Shown: positions 23,390 through 31,322 of the stretch, in pieces | Layout of the letters: each line of letters starts with the position of its first letter | How positions within the stretch are numbered: the first letter of the stretch is position 1 | DNA from: Prevotellaceae bacterium | Lineage (GTDB): Bacteria; Bacteroidota; Bacteroidia; Bacteroidales; Bacteroidaceae | Assembly: GCA_031262085.1 (NCBI GenBank) | Contig: JAISIN010000076.1 | Coordinates: 1-45,287, forward strand | Length of the DNA stretch: 45,287 nt | Reading direction: 5' to 3' | The notes under the pieces: generated by a model | What the model was told of the DNA's origin: nothing | Seen by the model: only the letters and a program-made list of their open reading frames with translations | Database searches by the model: none | Made by a program: the position numbers and the translations under genes

Positions 23390-24468
23390 CTTACTAAACT
23401 TTCGCGGGGTATCTGGAGTCTCCCCCTCCCAGAGGAGGGGGAGACTCCAGATACCCCGCGAAAGCTCAGTTCCTTATCTCGCAAGAGCGACTCTATTTTG
23501 TGCCGCACCACCCACCGAAGCGGGACGGAGAGATACTTCTTCATCACCGGCGCGGCAGTGCCCACCATCCAGCAGTTCTTGGGGCAGTGGCAGACTAAAT
23601 CTCTGACACGTGCCGCCTGCTCACTGCTCCACAACGCTTCAAACGAGGTCATGGTGCGGATATTGCCCATGCTCTCTTTCCAATACTTCGCTTCCAGTCC
23701 GTTGCACGGATAGACTTCGCCGTAAGGGTCAACGAAGAAATTGACCAATCCCGCCTCACAAGGGAGCAGACGGGGATTGCCGCGGACGTAATTGATCAGC
23801 CCGCTGTTGAAGTACGCCCGAAACCACGACTTGGGGTTGCGCTCTTTGAGTTGCCACTCCATCAGCGTGCCGAAGTTGCGGCACACCTCCTCGCGGTTGG
23901 CAATCACATTGTCCGACTTGTGGAAGTAGTAGGAGTTGTGGAGTGCCGCCGTGGCGAACTCCATCCCCAGCGCGCGCGACAGTTGGTAGAGCGAGAGCAT
24001 ATCCGCCGAGTTATGGTCGGAAACGGTGATGCCGAAGCCGATGTCTTTCACGCCCATCTCTTTGAGTGTAAGCAACGTGCGCAGCCCGCGGTCGAATCCT
24101 CCCGCCCGTCCGCGCAGTGCGTCGTTCTTCTCAGACAGTCCTTCAATGCTGATGCGAATACCTATCTTGGGGTATCGGCGGGCAAGGTCGATGATGCGCT
24201 CTTCAAACCATCCCGAGGTGGAGATGACCACCCGCGGCGCCTTGCGAAACGCCACGTCGACAATCTCCTCCAAATCTTCGCGCACAAACGGTTCGCCTCC
24301 GGTGAGATTGATAAACTTCACACGCGGCAGTCGCTCCATCTCCGCGGGTGTTATCTCCCGTGACTTCTCGGTCGGGTTTTGCCAGATGTTACACATCGTG
24401 CACTTCATCGGGCAACGGTAAGTGACGATGAGGCACATATCTGTGGGTTGTTTCACTTTCTCTTTCAT
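23347..24468 (-). CDS. Radical SAM protein of the polysaccharide cluster
   Basis: A 373-aa radical SAM enzyme. The cluster motif CPMKCTMC (CX3CX2C) lies near the N-terminus, followed by FINLTGGEPFVREDL. C-terminal cysteines in LLPCEAG, VYPCNGLE and CHCPKNCW are SPASM-like and could hold an auxiliary Fe-S cluster. Its reaction is unknown; it sits between glycosyltransferases, so modification of a sugar, lipid or peptide in that pathway is plausible. Its start is 1 bp after the preceding glycosyltransferase stop. The C-terminal 39 residues are unusual: they are encoded by a hairpin element and diverged repeats. Removing the 83-bp insertion restores RDKEL followed by TNARY and a stop, a protein of about 339 aa. 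The present tail is therefore probably an acquired, non-functional extension. Confidence 0.88.
   Translation of the reverse strand: MKEKVKQPTDMCLIVTYRCPMKCTMCNIWQNPTEKSREITPAEMERLPRVKFINLTGGEPFVREDLEEIVDVAFRKAPRVVISTSGWFEERIIDLARRYPKIGIRISIEGLSEKNDALRGRAGGFDRGLRTLLTLKEMGVKDIGFGITVSDHNSADMLSLYQLSRALGMEFATAALHNSYYFHKSDNVIANREEVCRNFGTLMEWQLKERNPKSWFRAYFNSGLINYVRGNPRLLPCEAGLVNFFVDPYGEVYPCNGLEAKYWKESMGNIRTMTSFEALWSSEQAARVRDLVCHCPKNCWMVGTAAPVMKKYLSVPLRWVVRHKIESLLRDKELSFRGVSGVSPSSGRGRLQIPRESLVRNLQMRDTEVTNVR
23394..23467. mobile_element. 74-bp hairpin (MITE-like) insertion with 9-bp direct repeats
   Basis: A perfect 31-bp inverted repeat (23399-23429 with 23434-23464, 4-nt loop) has outer ends CTTTCGCGGGGTATCTGGAG. 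It is flanked by the direct repeat AGTTCCTTA at 23385-23393 and 23468-23476. Deleting the element and one 9-bp copy rejoins GTTCCTTATCTCGCA, which matches the neighbouring 22-bp repeat unit CTTCAGTATCTCGCA. That supports a true insertion with target-site duplication. It has no coding capacity, so any movement must have been driven by an element elsewhere. It could also act as a strong terminator or mRNA-stability hairpin. Confidence 0.7.
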
Positions 24469-24469
24469 G

Positions 24470-25579
24470 TCATTGTTCGTTAGATTGAATCATTTCCTCT
24501 ATCCGCTCAGCCATCTGGGCATCGTCCGTGAAGAGCCGACTTCGCGCGTCGCTCTCCAGCAATTCGGGAATACCTCCGATACGACGCCCCAACACCGGCG
24601 TGCCACACGCCAGCGATTCGAGCACGCTCAGCGGACAGTTTTCGTAGCAGACCGATGGAACAACGGAAAAGCGTACGCGGCGCAGCAGGTCGAGCACCTC
24701 CTGCCAAGCCATCTGCCCGACAAACACAAGCTGTTTGGAAGTGACATATTGCCGCATCAGCTTTTCGCGCAGTGCTCCGTCACCTATTATATATAATGTA
24801 TAGGGCAGGGTTGCCGCTACGCTCAACAACGCCTCTATCCCTTTCTCCTGCGACAGTCGCCCTACATACGCATAAGCGGGTTCGCGCGTGGGTGCCGGTG
24901 TGTGGCGGATATAGGCGAGCTGCTCCTCCCCCACCCGATTAGGCTCTACGCGCATCTTTTCTTTCGGGAAGCCTGCTTGCCGCATCTTCTCCGCCATGAA
25001 CCCGCTGGGGCAGATGAACTCGTCCGTCCACGCCACCAGCTTGCGACGGTTCCAACGAATCGCCTCTGCATAAGCCAGCAGACTGACGGGCAGACTGTTC
25101 TTCATGCAACGGCGTGCGACCACTTGCCATTTGTAGCGGAAGCAGGCTTCGCACGGTTTGCCGTGGCAGAGACAGTTGTACGACGGACAGATCAGTTTAT
25201 AATCGTGCAGCGTCCAGCGCACCTTGATGCCCCGTCGGTATGCCAGCTTAGCCACTATCGGCGAGAGTTGCGAATGGATATTGTTCAAGTGTACCACATC
25301 CGGACGGAACGCATCCAGCAGTCGGACATACCCCTTCTTGACGCCCGTTCCCCACAACACCCGCGCGGCTGCCCGCAGCTTATCCCGCCATGCCGTCGAC
25401 GAAAAGTCGACCTCGCGGGGGAAGTAGCCGCTGCCCTCGTCGGGGATGTTATCGGGATGCGACATGGCAAAGAAGCGCACCTCGTGACCTTCGGCACGCA
25501 GTCGGCTGGCGAGATGGAGCGTATAGATGCAATCGCCGCCGCGGGGATAGAGGTATTTATTGACGAGGAGTATCTTCAT
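24470..25579 (-). CDS. GT4-family glycosyltransferase
   Basis: A 369-aa GT-B glycosyltransferase. The start is the ATG at 25579, giving MKILLVNKYLYPRGGDCIYT, the usual N-terminal loop; the longer open frame adds 28 residues read from inside the upstream gene. Visible motifs are DVVHLNNIHSQLSP, an internal HDYKLICPSYNCLCHGKPCE segment common to one GT4 subgroup, YVGRLSQEKGIEALL, and an acidic C-terminal motif around ENCPLSVLESLACGTPV. It overlaps the upstream glycosyltransferase by 23 bp, and the radical SAM gene follows after 1 bp, so translation is tightly coupled. Donor sugar unknown. Confidence 0.9.
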   Translation of the reverse strand: MKILLVNKYLYPRGGDCIYTLHLASRLRAEGHEVRFFAMSHPDNIPDEGSGYFPREVDFSSTAWRDKLRAAARVLWGTGVKKGYVRLLDAFRPDVVHLNNIHSQLSPIVAKLAYRRGIKVRWTLHDYKLICPSYNCLCHGKPCEACFRYKWQVVARRCMKNSLPVSLLAYAEAIRWNRRKLVAWTDEFICPSGFMAEKMRQAGFPKEKMRVEPNRVGEEQLAYIRHTPAPTREPAYAYVGRLSQEKGIEALLSVAATLPYTLYIIGDGALREKLMRQYVTSKQLVFVGQMAWQEVLDLLRRVRFSVVPSVCYENCPLSVLESLACGTPVLGRRIGGIPELLESDARSRLFTDDAQMAERIEEMIQSNEQ

Positions 25580-26669
25580 GGAACGCTTGCATAAATTTAT
25601 CGGGCACTTTCGAGAGGTAGAGTTGCGGCGCATAGCGCAGGCAGTTCTCCACATAAAAGGCATTGTTTGTTACCACTTCATACATATCTTCTGCCGTCCA
25701 GTTCTCTTTTGCGATACCTAATTGGTATTGCCGGATTTGTTCGTGACCGAACGGAACGGTATTGGTGATGACGGGTGTACCGGAAACAATTGCTTCATTG
25801 ATAGAAATCATATTCGATTCTTTCTTGGAATCGCAAAGCAGGCATATCGAGCGACGCAAACAGCTTGCCATCTCACTCGAAGAGATTCTGCCTAAAAACC
25901 GTATCTGTCCGTCCAGCCGGTTGTCGCAGACATACTGCTTTAGACGAGGCAACTCTCCACCATCGCTGCCTGCAATATAGAAGCGGCAAGGACGATCGGG
26001 ATAGCTCTCTGCGTACTGTTTATATTTCATCAGGAGAGATATCACATTCTTATCTGCATCCAAACGTGCCGACACCATGAAAAAAGGTTCTTTTTCGTGC
26101 TGCGGATGGAAGAGTTGCCGGTCAATGCCGTGATCAATAATGACGGAGGATACCTTCATGCCGAACCTCCGAACAAACCGGCTCGCAATGGGTGAACGTG
26201 CAACTACTTTTACATTGCGCATCAACAAACGTGCAACGATATTGTACCATATCCAAGAAGGTAGTCTGAAGTATTTACGGTTATGCTTACCCTGCTCATT
26301 CCATACTATGGTTTTGTCGGGTGCCATACAAGCAGCAAGAAGTGAGTTCAAAGAGAAAAGTTCACTACTGATTATCCAATCGAAATGGTGCTTGTGCTTC
26401 CTTAAAAAGCGCATCAACTGCGGATGGAAAGGCAAGAGAGAAGGTTTAAACAACCAAGTAAGTGCCGAGGGGAGATAAATAATGCGTAGCGGCAGTCGGG
26501 AAGGAGTAGTGGGTTCATACTCCTTGGCTGCAACCAGCGTCACGTCATGTCCCTGCTTCACAAACGCCATCGCCAATTGCAGAATCATGCAATCGTCCAC
26601 CGACGCTACTTTGGGTATTTGGTTGTTCGTCGGAGTATACAGTATGGAGTTGATTATCAGTACACGCAT
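25557..26669 (-). CDS. GT4-family glycosyltransferase
   Basis: A 370-aa GT-B glycosyltransferase. It begins MRVLIINSILYTPTNNQIPK and has a basic, aromatic-rich stretch near residues 65-90 (LTWLFKPSLLPFHPQLMRF) that may touch the membrane. The nucleotide-sugar domain contains MVSARLDADKNVISL and FLGRISSSEMASCL, then SICLLCDSKKESNMISINEAIVSGTPV in which KES...NEA replaces the common EGFGLPXLEA motif. It is therefore a somewhat divergent GT4 member. It lies 19 bp after the flippase gene and overlaps the next glycosyltransferase by 23 bp. Donor and acceptor are unknown. Confidence 0.85.
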   Translation of the reverse strand: MRVLIINSILYTPTNNQIPKVASVDDCMILQLAMAFVKQGHDVTLVAAKEYEPTTPSRLPLRIIYLPSALTWLFKPSLLPFHPQLMRFLRKHKHHFDWIISSELFSLNSLLAACMAPDKTIVWNEQGKHNRKYFRLPSWIWYNIVARLLMRNVKVVARSPIASRFVRRFGMKVSSVIIDHGIDRQLFHPQHEKEPFFMVSARLDADKNVISLLMKYKQYAESYPDRPCRFYIAGSDGGELPRLKQYVCDNRLDGQIRFLGRISSSEMASCLRRSICLLCDSKKESNMISINEAIVSGTPVITNTVPFGHEQIRQYQLGIAKENWTAEDMYEVVTNNAFYVENCLRYAPQLYLSKVPDKFMQAFHEDTPRQ

Positions 26670-26688
26670 ATCGATAAAAATAGAATCT

Positions 26689-27990
26689 TCATTTCCACTT
26701 CTTTAACAGGTAATAGAGACATACCGCAATCGCGACAGCCTTGATGATCTCGGACAGCACATCGCTATACGCATATCCCACAGTGCCGTGGGAACGGATA
26801 AACAGCGCATAAAAGAGACACGTCAGCAGATTGACGGGGATGATGACGGCGCTATACGACTTGGGACGCTGCACGGCGTACAGCAGACGCGACGCCACGG
26901 AGACGAGCACGATAAACGGAATGGTCACAATCAGGATGCCCATCAAGTCGATCAGTAGTCGGGTACCCTCCGGGGTCATAGCACCATGTCCGAAGAATAG
27001 CTCAATGATAGGCGCCCGTAGCCAGTAGAACAGGATCGCTCCAACGATGCTTACACCGACAGCGCCGCCGCCTATCCGCAGAAAGGTGCGGCGCAATTCC
27101 GGCAACACATTGGCGGCATACAGCTCGCTCAGCTTGATTTGCAGTACCGCAAAGAGCTGCGTAAACAGATTCACGGGCGCCAGCAGCAGCTTATGGGCAT
27201 ACGTGACCACCGTCACCGTGCCCGGATAGAACATAGAGAGCATATACAACGGGAACATCGACGCAAACGCGATCACCAGATGATTGGTGAAAACCGCCCC
27301 CATATCGCTCAGGCTCTTCTTCACTTGGGTAAACGACACACAGCTGTATCGCCACGACAGGTGGCGCTTCATGAAAAGAAGCAACCAGACAAAATTGACA
27401 CATGCCCCTATCGCAAAACCTATCGCCAAAGAGGCTACGCCCCAAACGCGATGAAAGAGTACGACGCACGCGATGATCAACAGGTTGTTGCCCACTGCCA
27501 CAAATTGCGGAAAGGTGAAGTATTTATGCGAAGCCAGTATCTCGGCAAAGATGAGACTGCACGTATGAGGCAACGACGCCGGCAGCAAGATATAGAGCAG
27601 CCAAGCATATTGATGAATATCTGCCTCGTTGAACTGCGAGATCAAGCGCAGCCCTGCTACACCTCCTATTAGACCTACGCCGGTAATCAAAACAAACATC
27701 CCTGCCACCATATAGGTGAAAGCATTCAGATAGCGCCTCTCTTCATCAAACTGCTGCTGACTGCGCAGCTGCATGGAACGGGGTATCAACACCGCCGAGG
27801 TGACGTTTTGCACAATGCCGCTTCCCACCATGATCAGCTCGAAGAGATAGAAGTAGATGTCTGTGCCGGTGCCTGCTCCCAAATAGAATGCAATGAGGAT
27901 GTTCTGTATGAATGCCACAAACTTCACCCCCACGCTAAAGCCGGAGGAGTAGATGGCTCCTTTCTTATAGTTCTCCGTGCGCAACTTCAT
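26689..27990 (-). CDS. MurJ/Wzx-like oligosaccharide flippase
   Basis: A 433-aa polytopic membrane protein with about twelve hydrophobic helices, from the MOP exporter superfamily. It starts MKLRTENYKKGAIYSSGFSV and continues with KFVAFIQNILIAFYLGAGTGTDIYF, the pattern of the MurJ (MviN) branch near residues 20-50. In this context it most likely flips the lipid-linked repeat unit of the polysaccharide to the periplasm. It is not an obvious housekeeping MurJ because it lies inside the polysaccharide operon between the polymerase and glycosyltransferase genes. It overlaps the polymerase gene by 26 bp. Confidence 0.85.
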   Translation of the reverse strand: MKLRTENYKKGAIYSSGFSVGVKFVAFIQNILIAFYLGAGTGTDIYFYLFELIMVGSGIVQNVTSAVLIPRSMQLRSQQQFDEERRYLNAFTYMVAGMFVLITGVGLIGGVAGLRLISQFNEADIHQYAWLLYILLPASLPHTCSLIFAEILASHKYFTFPQFVAVGNNLLIIACVVLFHRVWGVASLAIGFAIGACVNFVWLLLFMKRHLSWRYSCVSFTQVKKSLSDMGAVFTNHLVIAFASMFPLYMLSMFYPGTVTVVTYAHKLLLAPVNLFTQLFAVLQIKLSELYAANVLPELRRTFLRIGGGAVGVSIVGAILFYWLRAPIIELFFGHGAMTPEGTRLLIDLMGILIVTIPFIVLVSVASRLLYAVQRPKSYSAVIIPVNLLTCLFYALFIRSHGTVGYAYSDVLSEIIKAVAIAVCLYYLLKKWK

Positions 27991-29179
27991 GGTCGGTGGT
28001 TAAGTCGTTCAATGTGAGGGCGGTCAATATCAGCATATATAAGCCCCGATTGTGCGTAAAAGTCGCGTCGGCAATTCCTTCTATCAAGAAGAAAAGGAAA
28101 GAGAGCAGTATGATAGTCCATCCCTTCATTCGTTCGGGCGAGATGCCTTGATAACCCTTGCGCAGCATGGATGCCCAGAACAGCACATACAGCCCTACTC
28201 CGACGATGCCGAACTGCGCCAACGACGGATAGTAGGCATCGGTGATAAAGAAACGGGTGGCACGGGAGATGCCGTACAGTCCGTCTATGCCATACTTGGC
28301 ATAGATCGGTGAATAGTATTCTGCCGAGGCAAAGGTGCCGAAACTTGCCAATCCGCTGCCGAAGGGGATATCGTCGACCAAAATCTGTCCCGCAGTAAGC
28401 ATCATGGCGGGGCGACTCCACATCTCGCGCGAATTGAGCATGCCGTCGACGTAATAGAGAATGATTTTATCGCGCGCCACCCAAAGCGCCAACAGGCAGA
28501 ACGAACATATAAAAAGGATAGATGCCCAGTTGAAACGCACCGTACCGCCGGCTTTGAGATAGACGATGAGAAACAGTGCAACGACCCAAAACCCGTAGAA
28601 CTTGGAGCGGGTGGAGAAAAAACCCACGGAGAGAAGCAGCATGAAAACAAGCAAATCTCTCCACGTCCACGCGCAGCAGTAGAGATAGACGAAAGCAGTA
28701 ATCGTGGCTGCCGTGGCAAAGCGGGAGGGGTGTCCGAAAACAACTTCTATCTGTCCCGTCAACCCGATAATCAGCATCGCTCCTCCTACGATAAGCGCCA
28801 GTACGGCGAACAGCTCTTTCTGCCGCTGCGTCAGTCGGGGCGCGACGAGACAGGTGCAGTAGAAGCCCAGAAAAGGCTTCATCTCAATCACTAAATCCAT
28901 CAGGATCGCCCGAGGCACATTGGAGCGGATGGCGAAAGAGTAGAGGGTATAAAAGAGGAAGATGCCCAACATGATCAGCAACGGGATGCACGCTTTCATG
29001 CTTCGCCGCTCCCATGCCATCCACCCGGCAAACAGCACTAAAAAGAGAGCCATCAACTCGTCGGTATAGCTAAAGCCCAGCTTGTCGAACCAATCGTATA
29101 GTATCACACCGCCCAGATAACCCGTCAACAGAAAGGCAAAAAAGAGATCGTTCCGAGATATAACTATGCGGGACAACAT
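27965..29179 (-). CDS. O-antigen polymerase/ligase-like membrane protein
   Basis: A 404-aa integral membrane protein with about ten to twelve hydrophobic segments and a larger periplasmic loop near residues 255-320 (MLNSREMWSRPAMMLTAGQIL to SAEYYSPIYAKYGIDGLYGI). That topology fits Wzy polymerases and WaaL ligases, which are too variable for a firm motif call. Its place between a chain-length determinant and a flippase makes Wzy-type polymerisation of the repeat unit the best guess. It starts 4 bp after the chain-length gene and overlaps the flippase gene by 26 bp. Confidence 0.75.
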   Translation of the reverse strand: MLSRIVISRNDLFFAFLLTGYLGGVILYDWFDKLGFSYTDELMALFLVLFAGWMAWERRSMKACIPLLIMLGIFLFYTLYSFAIRSNVPRAILMDLVIEMKPFLGFYCTCLVAPRLTQRQKELFAVLALIVGGAMLIIGLTGQIEVVFGHPSRFATAATITAFVYLYCCAWTWRDLLVFMLLLSVGFFSTRSKFYGFWVVALFLIVYLKAGGTVRFNWASILFICSFCLLALWVARDKIILYYVDGMLNSREMWSRPAMMLTAGQILVDDIPFGSGLASFGTFASAEYYSPIYAKYGIDGLYGISRATRFFITDAYYPSLAQFGIVGVGLYVLFWASMLRKGYQGISPERMKGWTIILLSFLFFLIEGIADATFTHNRGLYMLILTALTLNDLTTDHEVAHGEL

Positions 29180-29183
29180 GCGT

Positions 29184-30743
29184 TTACTTGGTTTGACCGG
29201 AAGAGTATTTCACATAACAGAGCGCCAGCGAAATCATACATGCCGCTATCAGTGCAATTGCCAGTACGATCAGTTTGACGGGATAGACCGCCTTTGCCGA
29301 GCTGTAGGCGGCATCTACCACGCGAGCGGCTTGCTCGTCGGGCGAATTAATCAACTCTTTCTCCTGAAGCTTCTGCATCAGAAAGAGGTAAATCGTCTCT
29401 TTGATTTTCTGCTGACGTGTCATTTCAATGTATTCGCGCTCCTGCGTAGGAAGCGCATCCAATTGGGTATTGAGTGTATGATTTTTCTTATGGATGGCTT
29501 CCAGACCGGCACGAATACTTTTTCGGAAAGCAGTAATGGTCTCAACAAGCATCTTGCGTTGTTCAGCCAACTGGTTGTTGAGAAGCATCAAGGCAGGATT
29601 ATTGTGTTCGGAAGAGAGCAACAGCCGTTGCCGGTCGAGTATCAGTTGGTTGTACAGCAAGATGGTCTTTTCGCCCACACCATCCACCACCGGAACCGAG
29701 GCATATTCATTCTCGGGGCTTTGCAGATAAGCCAGCACATAATCGAGCATCTTCAGGTGGGCTTCCGTTTCCAAAATGGTTTTTTCCAACTGCTGCGACC
29801 CGGTCATAGCAGACTTGGCATAGAGTGAAACTTCGGGTATGCTGTTCATGCGTTTATATGTCTCTATCTGATACTCTAAATAAGCCAGCTCGGTGGTTAT
29901 TGTGTCTAATCTCTCTTTCACGAAGCGGGCATTCAGCCCGGCTTCTTTCACTTTCACCCCGCGCGAATAGTGGTTATACGCATTTATTAAGGTATTCAGA
30001 AAGTCGCATCCCCGTTGCTTGGATTCGTTGTCTATCTTCAACAGGATTATGTCCGACATGGTAACTTCCGGCTTGACGACAAGCTTTTTCAGCAATGCTT
30101 CATACAATGTTTGCAAGGGAGTAACCGTAATCTCGAAGGTGTGCTCGCCTACGAGTACCTCTTTGTTGCTGCCGGATGTGACGGCAAATGCACCTGTCGG
30201 CAGCTCTATCCGGCATGGCAACGGCAAGTTCGATAGCTTTACGCGTCGAAACAATTTAGACTTTACCGTAGCCGCCCGTATCATTCCCTCGGAGAGGGTC
30301 AACGTTATTTTCAACGGTTCACTGAGGGTATCGAGAAGTTGTTCGGGAAAGAGTACGTTGAACGGATTATCCGTACCATAGAGCAACACCTTTTTTAAGC
30401 CCCTGCGTTGGCGTGTTTCTATCTGATATCCTGTTTGCAAGATGGCTGCCCTCATCGCATGGCGCGACTGAAGCACAATCATTTCGTCGTCGGCATTCAA
30501 ACCGCTGCTTTTCCCGCCGAGCAATGCGCCGATGCCGCTGCTTTTCAACATCTTCATTTCGGACACAATGCCCTGATGGTCTTGTATGAGCTGTATACGG
30601 GCAGTAAACTCATACTCTTTGGGCGTTATCAGAATGAAGCAGACGGCTGCTATCAAGCACGCGATGCCGACAGGCACATATATTTTCCAATAGGAAAAAC
30701 ATTGTTTGAGCAACAGTCCGATGTGTATGTTTTCGTCGTTCAT
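29184..30743 (-). CDS. Wzz/GumC-type chain-length determinant
   Basis: A 519-aa polysaccharide co-polymerase of the inner membrane. One transmembrane helix lies near residues 16-39 (WKIYVPVGIACLIAAVCFIL) and a second near 489-511 (LIVLAIALIAACMISLALCY). The long periplasmic part between them includes predicted coiled coils around 265-330 and 365-430. There is no C-terminal tyrosine-kinase (BY-kinase) domain, so it is Wzz-like rather than a Wzc fusion. It sets polymer length with the downstream polymerase and is the first gene of the leftward operon, with a -7 element about 60 bp upstream. No outer-membrane polysaccharide export gene (Wza-like) is seen beside it. Confidence 0.88.
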   Translation of the reverse strand: MNDENIHIGLLLKQCFSYWKIYVPVGIACLIAAVCFILITPKEYEFTARIQLIQDHQGIVSEMKMLKSSGIGALLGGKSSGLNADDEMIVLQSRHAMRAAILQTGYQIETRQRRGLKKVLLYGTDNPFNVLFPEQLLDTLSEPLKITLTLSEGMIRAATVKSKLFRRVKLSNLPLPCRIELPTGAFAVTSGSNKEVLVGEHTFEITVTPLQTLYEALLKKLVVKPEVTMSDIILLKIDNESKQRGCDFLNTLINAYNHYSRGVKVKEAGLNARFVKERLDTITTELAYLEYQIETYKRMNSIPEVSLYAKSAMTGSQQLEKTILETEAHLKMLDYVLAYLQSPENEYASVPVVDGVGEKTILLYNQLILDRQRLLLSSEHNNPALMLLNNQLAEQRKMLVETITAFRKSIRAGLEAIHKKNHTLNTQLDALPTQEREYIEMTRQQKIKETIYLFLMQKLQEKELINSPDEQAARVVDAAYSSAKAVYPVKLIVLAIALIAACMISLALCYVKYSSGQTK

Positions 30744-30805
30744 GAGCTTTATCCTTTTCTATTATTTTGCTCGCATTTCTATTGTCAGTTTAACTGTTTC
30801 GGGTG

Positions 30806-30813
30806 CAAAGTTA
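30806..30813 (-). promoter_or_regulatory. -7 element of the polysaccharide operon
   Basis: CAAAGTTA on the plus strand reads TAACTTTG on the minus strand, a perfect -7 match about 62 bp before the chain-length gene. No -33 TTTG at the usual spacing. No UpxY-like antiterminator gene or invertible promoter is visible near it. Confidence 0.5.
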
Positions 30814-30898
30814 CAATTCTCTATGGATAAACACGATTGTCCACTAAAAAATAAGAAGCCAAGTCTCATTTTGACAGCCTTTTGTCTTGATGAAAATT

Positions 30899-31008
30899 AT
30901 CTCCCTTTGATGTGAGGCAGATCTCCCTTTGATGTGGGGCAAAACTCCCTTTCATCTGATGCAGATCTCCCTTTGAAGTGAGCCGGATGTCCCTTTGATA
31001 TCCATTGA
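30899..31008. repeat. Second 22-bp tandem repeat, five units
   Basis: Five units start at 30899, 30921, 30943, 30965 and 30987 with an exact 22-bp period. The consensus is ATCTCCCTTTGATGTGAGGC plus two bases; the fifth unit is the most diverged. The sequence is unrelated to the repeat at 23138 and lacks a clear dyad. It lies about 85 bp upstream of the polysaccharide promoter, away from coding sequence. Confidence 0.88.
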
Positions 31009-31072
31009 AAACGTTATAGCGCCGGATAAATCCCCTTGCTCTGTTCTTGAATCAAGGTGACGCAAAGAGACA

Positions 31073-31232
31073 GGGGGGGGTGGACGGGGTAGACGAAGTG
31101 GACGAAGTGTTTTTCAACTTTATTAAATGTATATATACGTATATGCATATATGTACTATACATAATATGTTCTCGCGCGAAAATTATAAAGTTAGAAAAC
31201 ACCCTGTCCACCCCGTCCACCCTGTCTACCCT
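31073..31232. repeat. Long imperfect inverted repeat with 9-bp periodic arms
   Basis: The left arm (31073-31129) has a run of eight G, then GTGGACGGG-like 9-mers and GTTTTTCAACTTTATTAAAT. The right arm (31181-31232) is roughly its reverse complement: AAATTATAAAGTTAGAAAAC followed by CACCCTGTC-like 9-mers. The 50-bp centre is AT-rich with alternating purine-pyrimidine steps (TATATACGTATATGCATATA). Transcribed either way, it would form a long hairpin. The frames that run through it encode only repeat-derived VDGVDEVDEV or HPVHPVHP strings and are not convincing genes. Confidence 0.75.
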
Positions 31233-31295
31233 AAGAGTTTGTGGATTAATCCACGCATTTTCTAAAAGAACCCCGCCGGTTTATTTTATTATGAG

Positions 31296-31303
31296 TACTT
31301 TTG
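31296..31303 (+). promoter_or_regulatory. -7 element of the MBL-fold gene
   Basis: Perfect TACTTTTG, 19 bp before the start codon; the predicted leader is therefore very short. Confidence 0.55.
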
Positions 31304-31322
31304 CCCCAATTTATACCCACAC

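Noticed and set aside
26689..27990. Housekeeping MurJ lipid II flippase
   Set aside because: The family is right, but the gene overlaps the polymerase and lies between polysaccharide genes, so a role in that pathway fits better.
31047..31265. 72-codon frame with VDGVDEVDEV and HPVHPVHP strings
   Set aside because: Made of the 9-bp repeats in the inverted-repeat arms; no other coding evidence.
30744..31322. Invertible promoter or UpxY-type control for the polysaccharide operon
   Set aside because: The inverted-repeat arms are imperfect and enclose no promoter matching the operon start; no antiterminator or recombinase gene is present.
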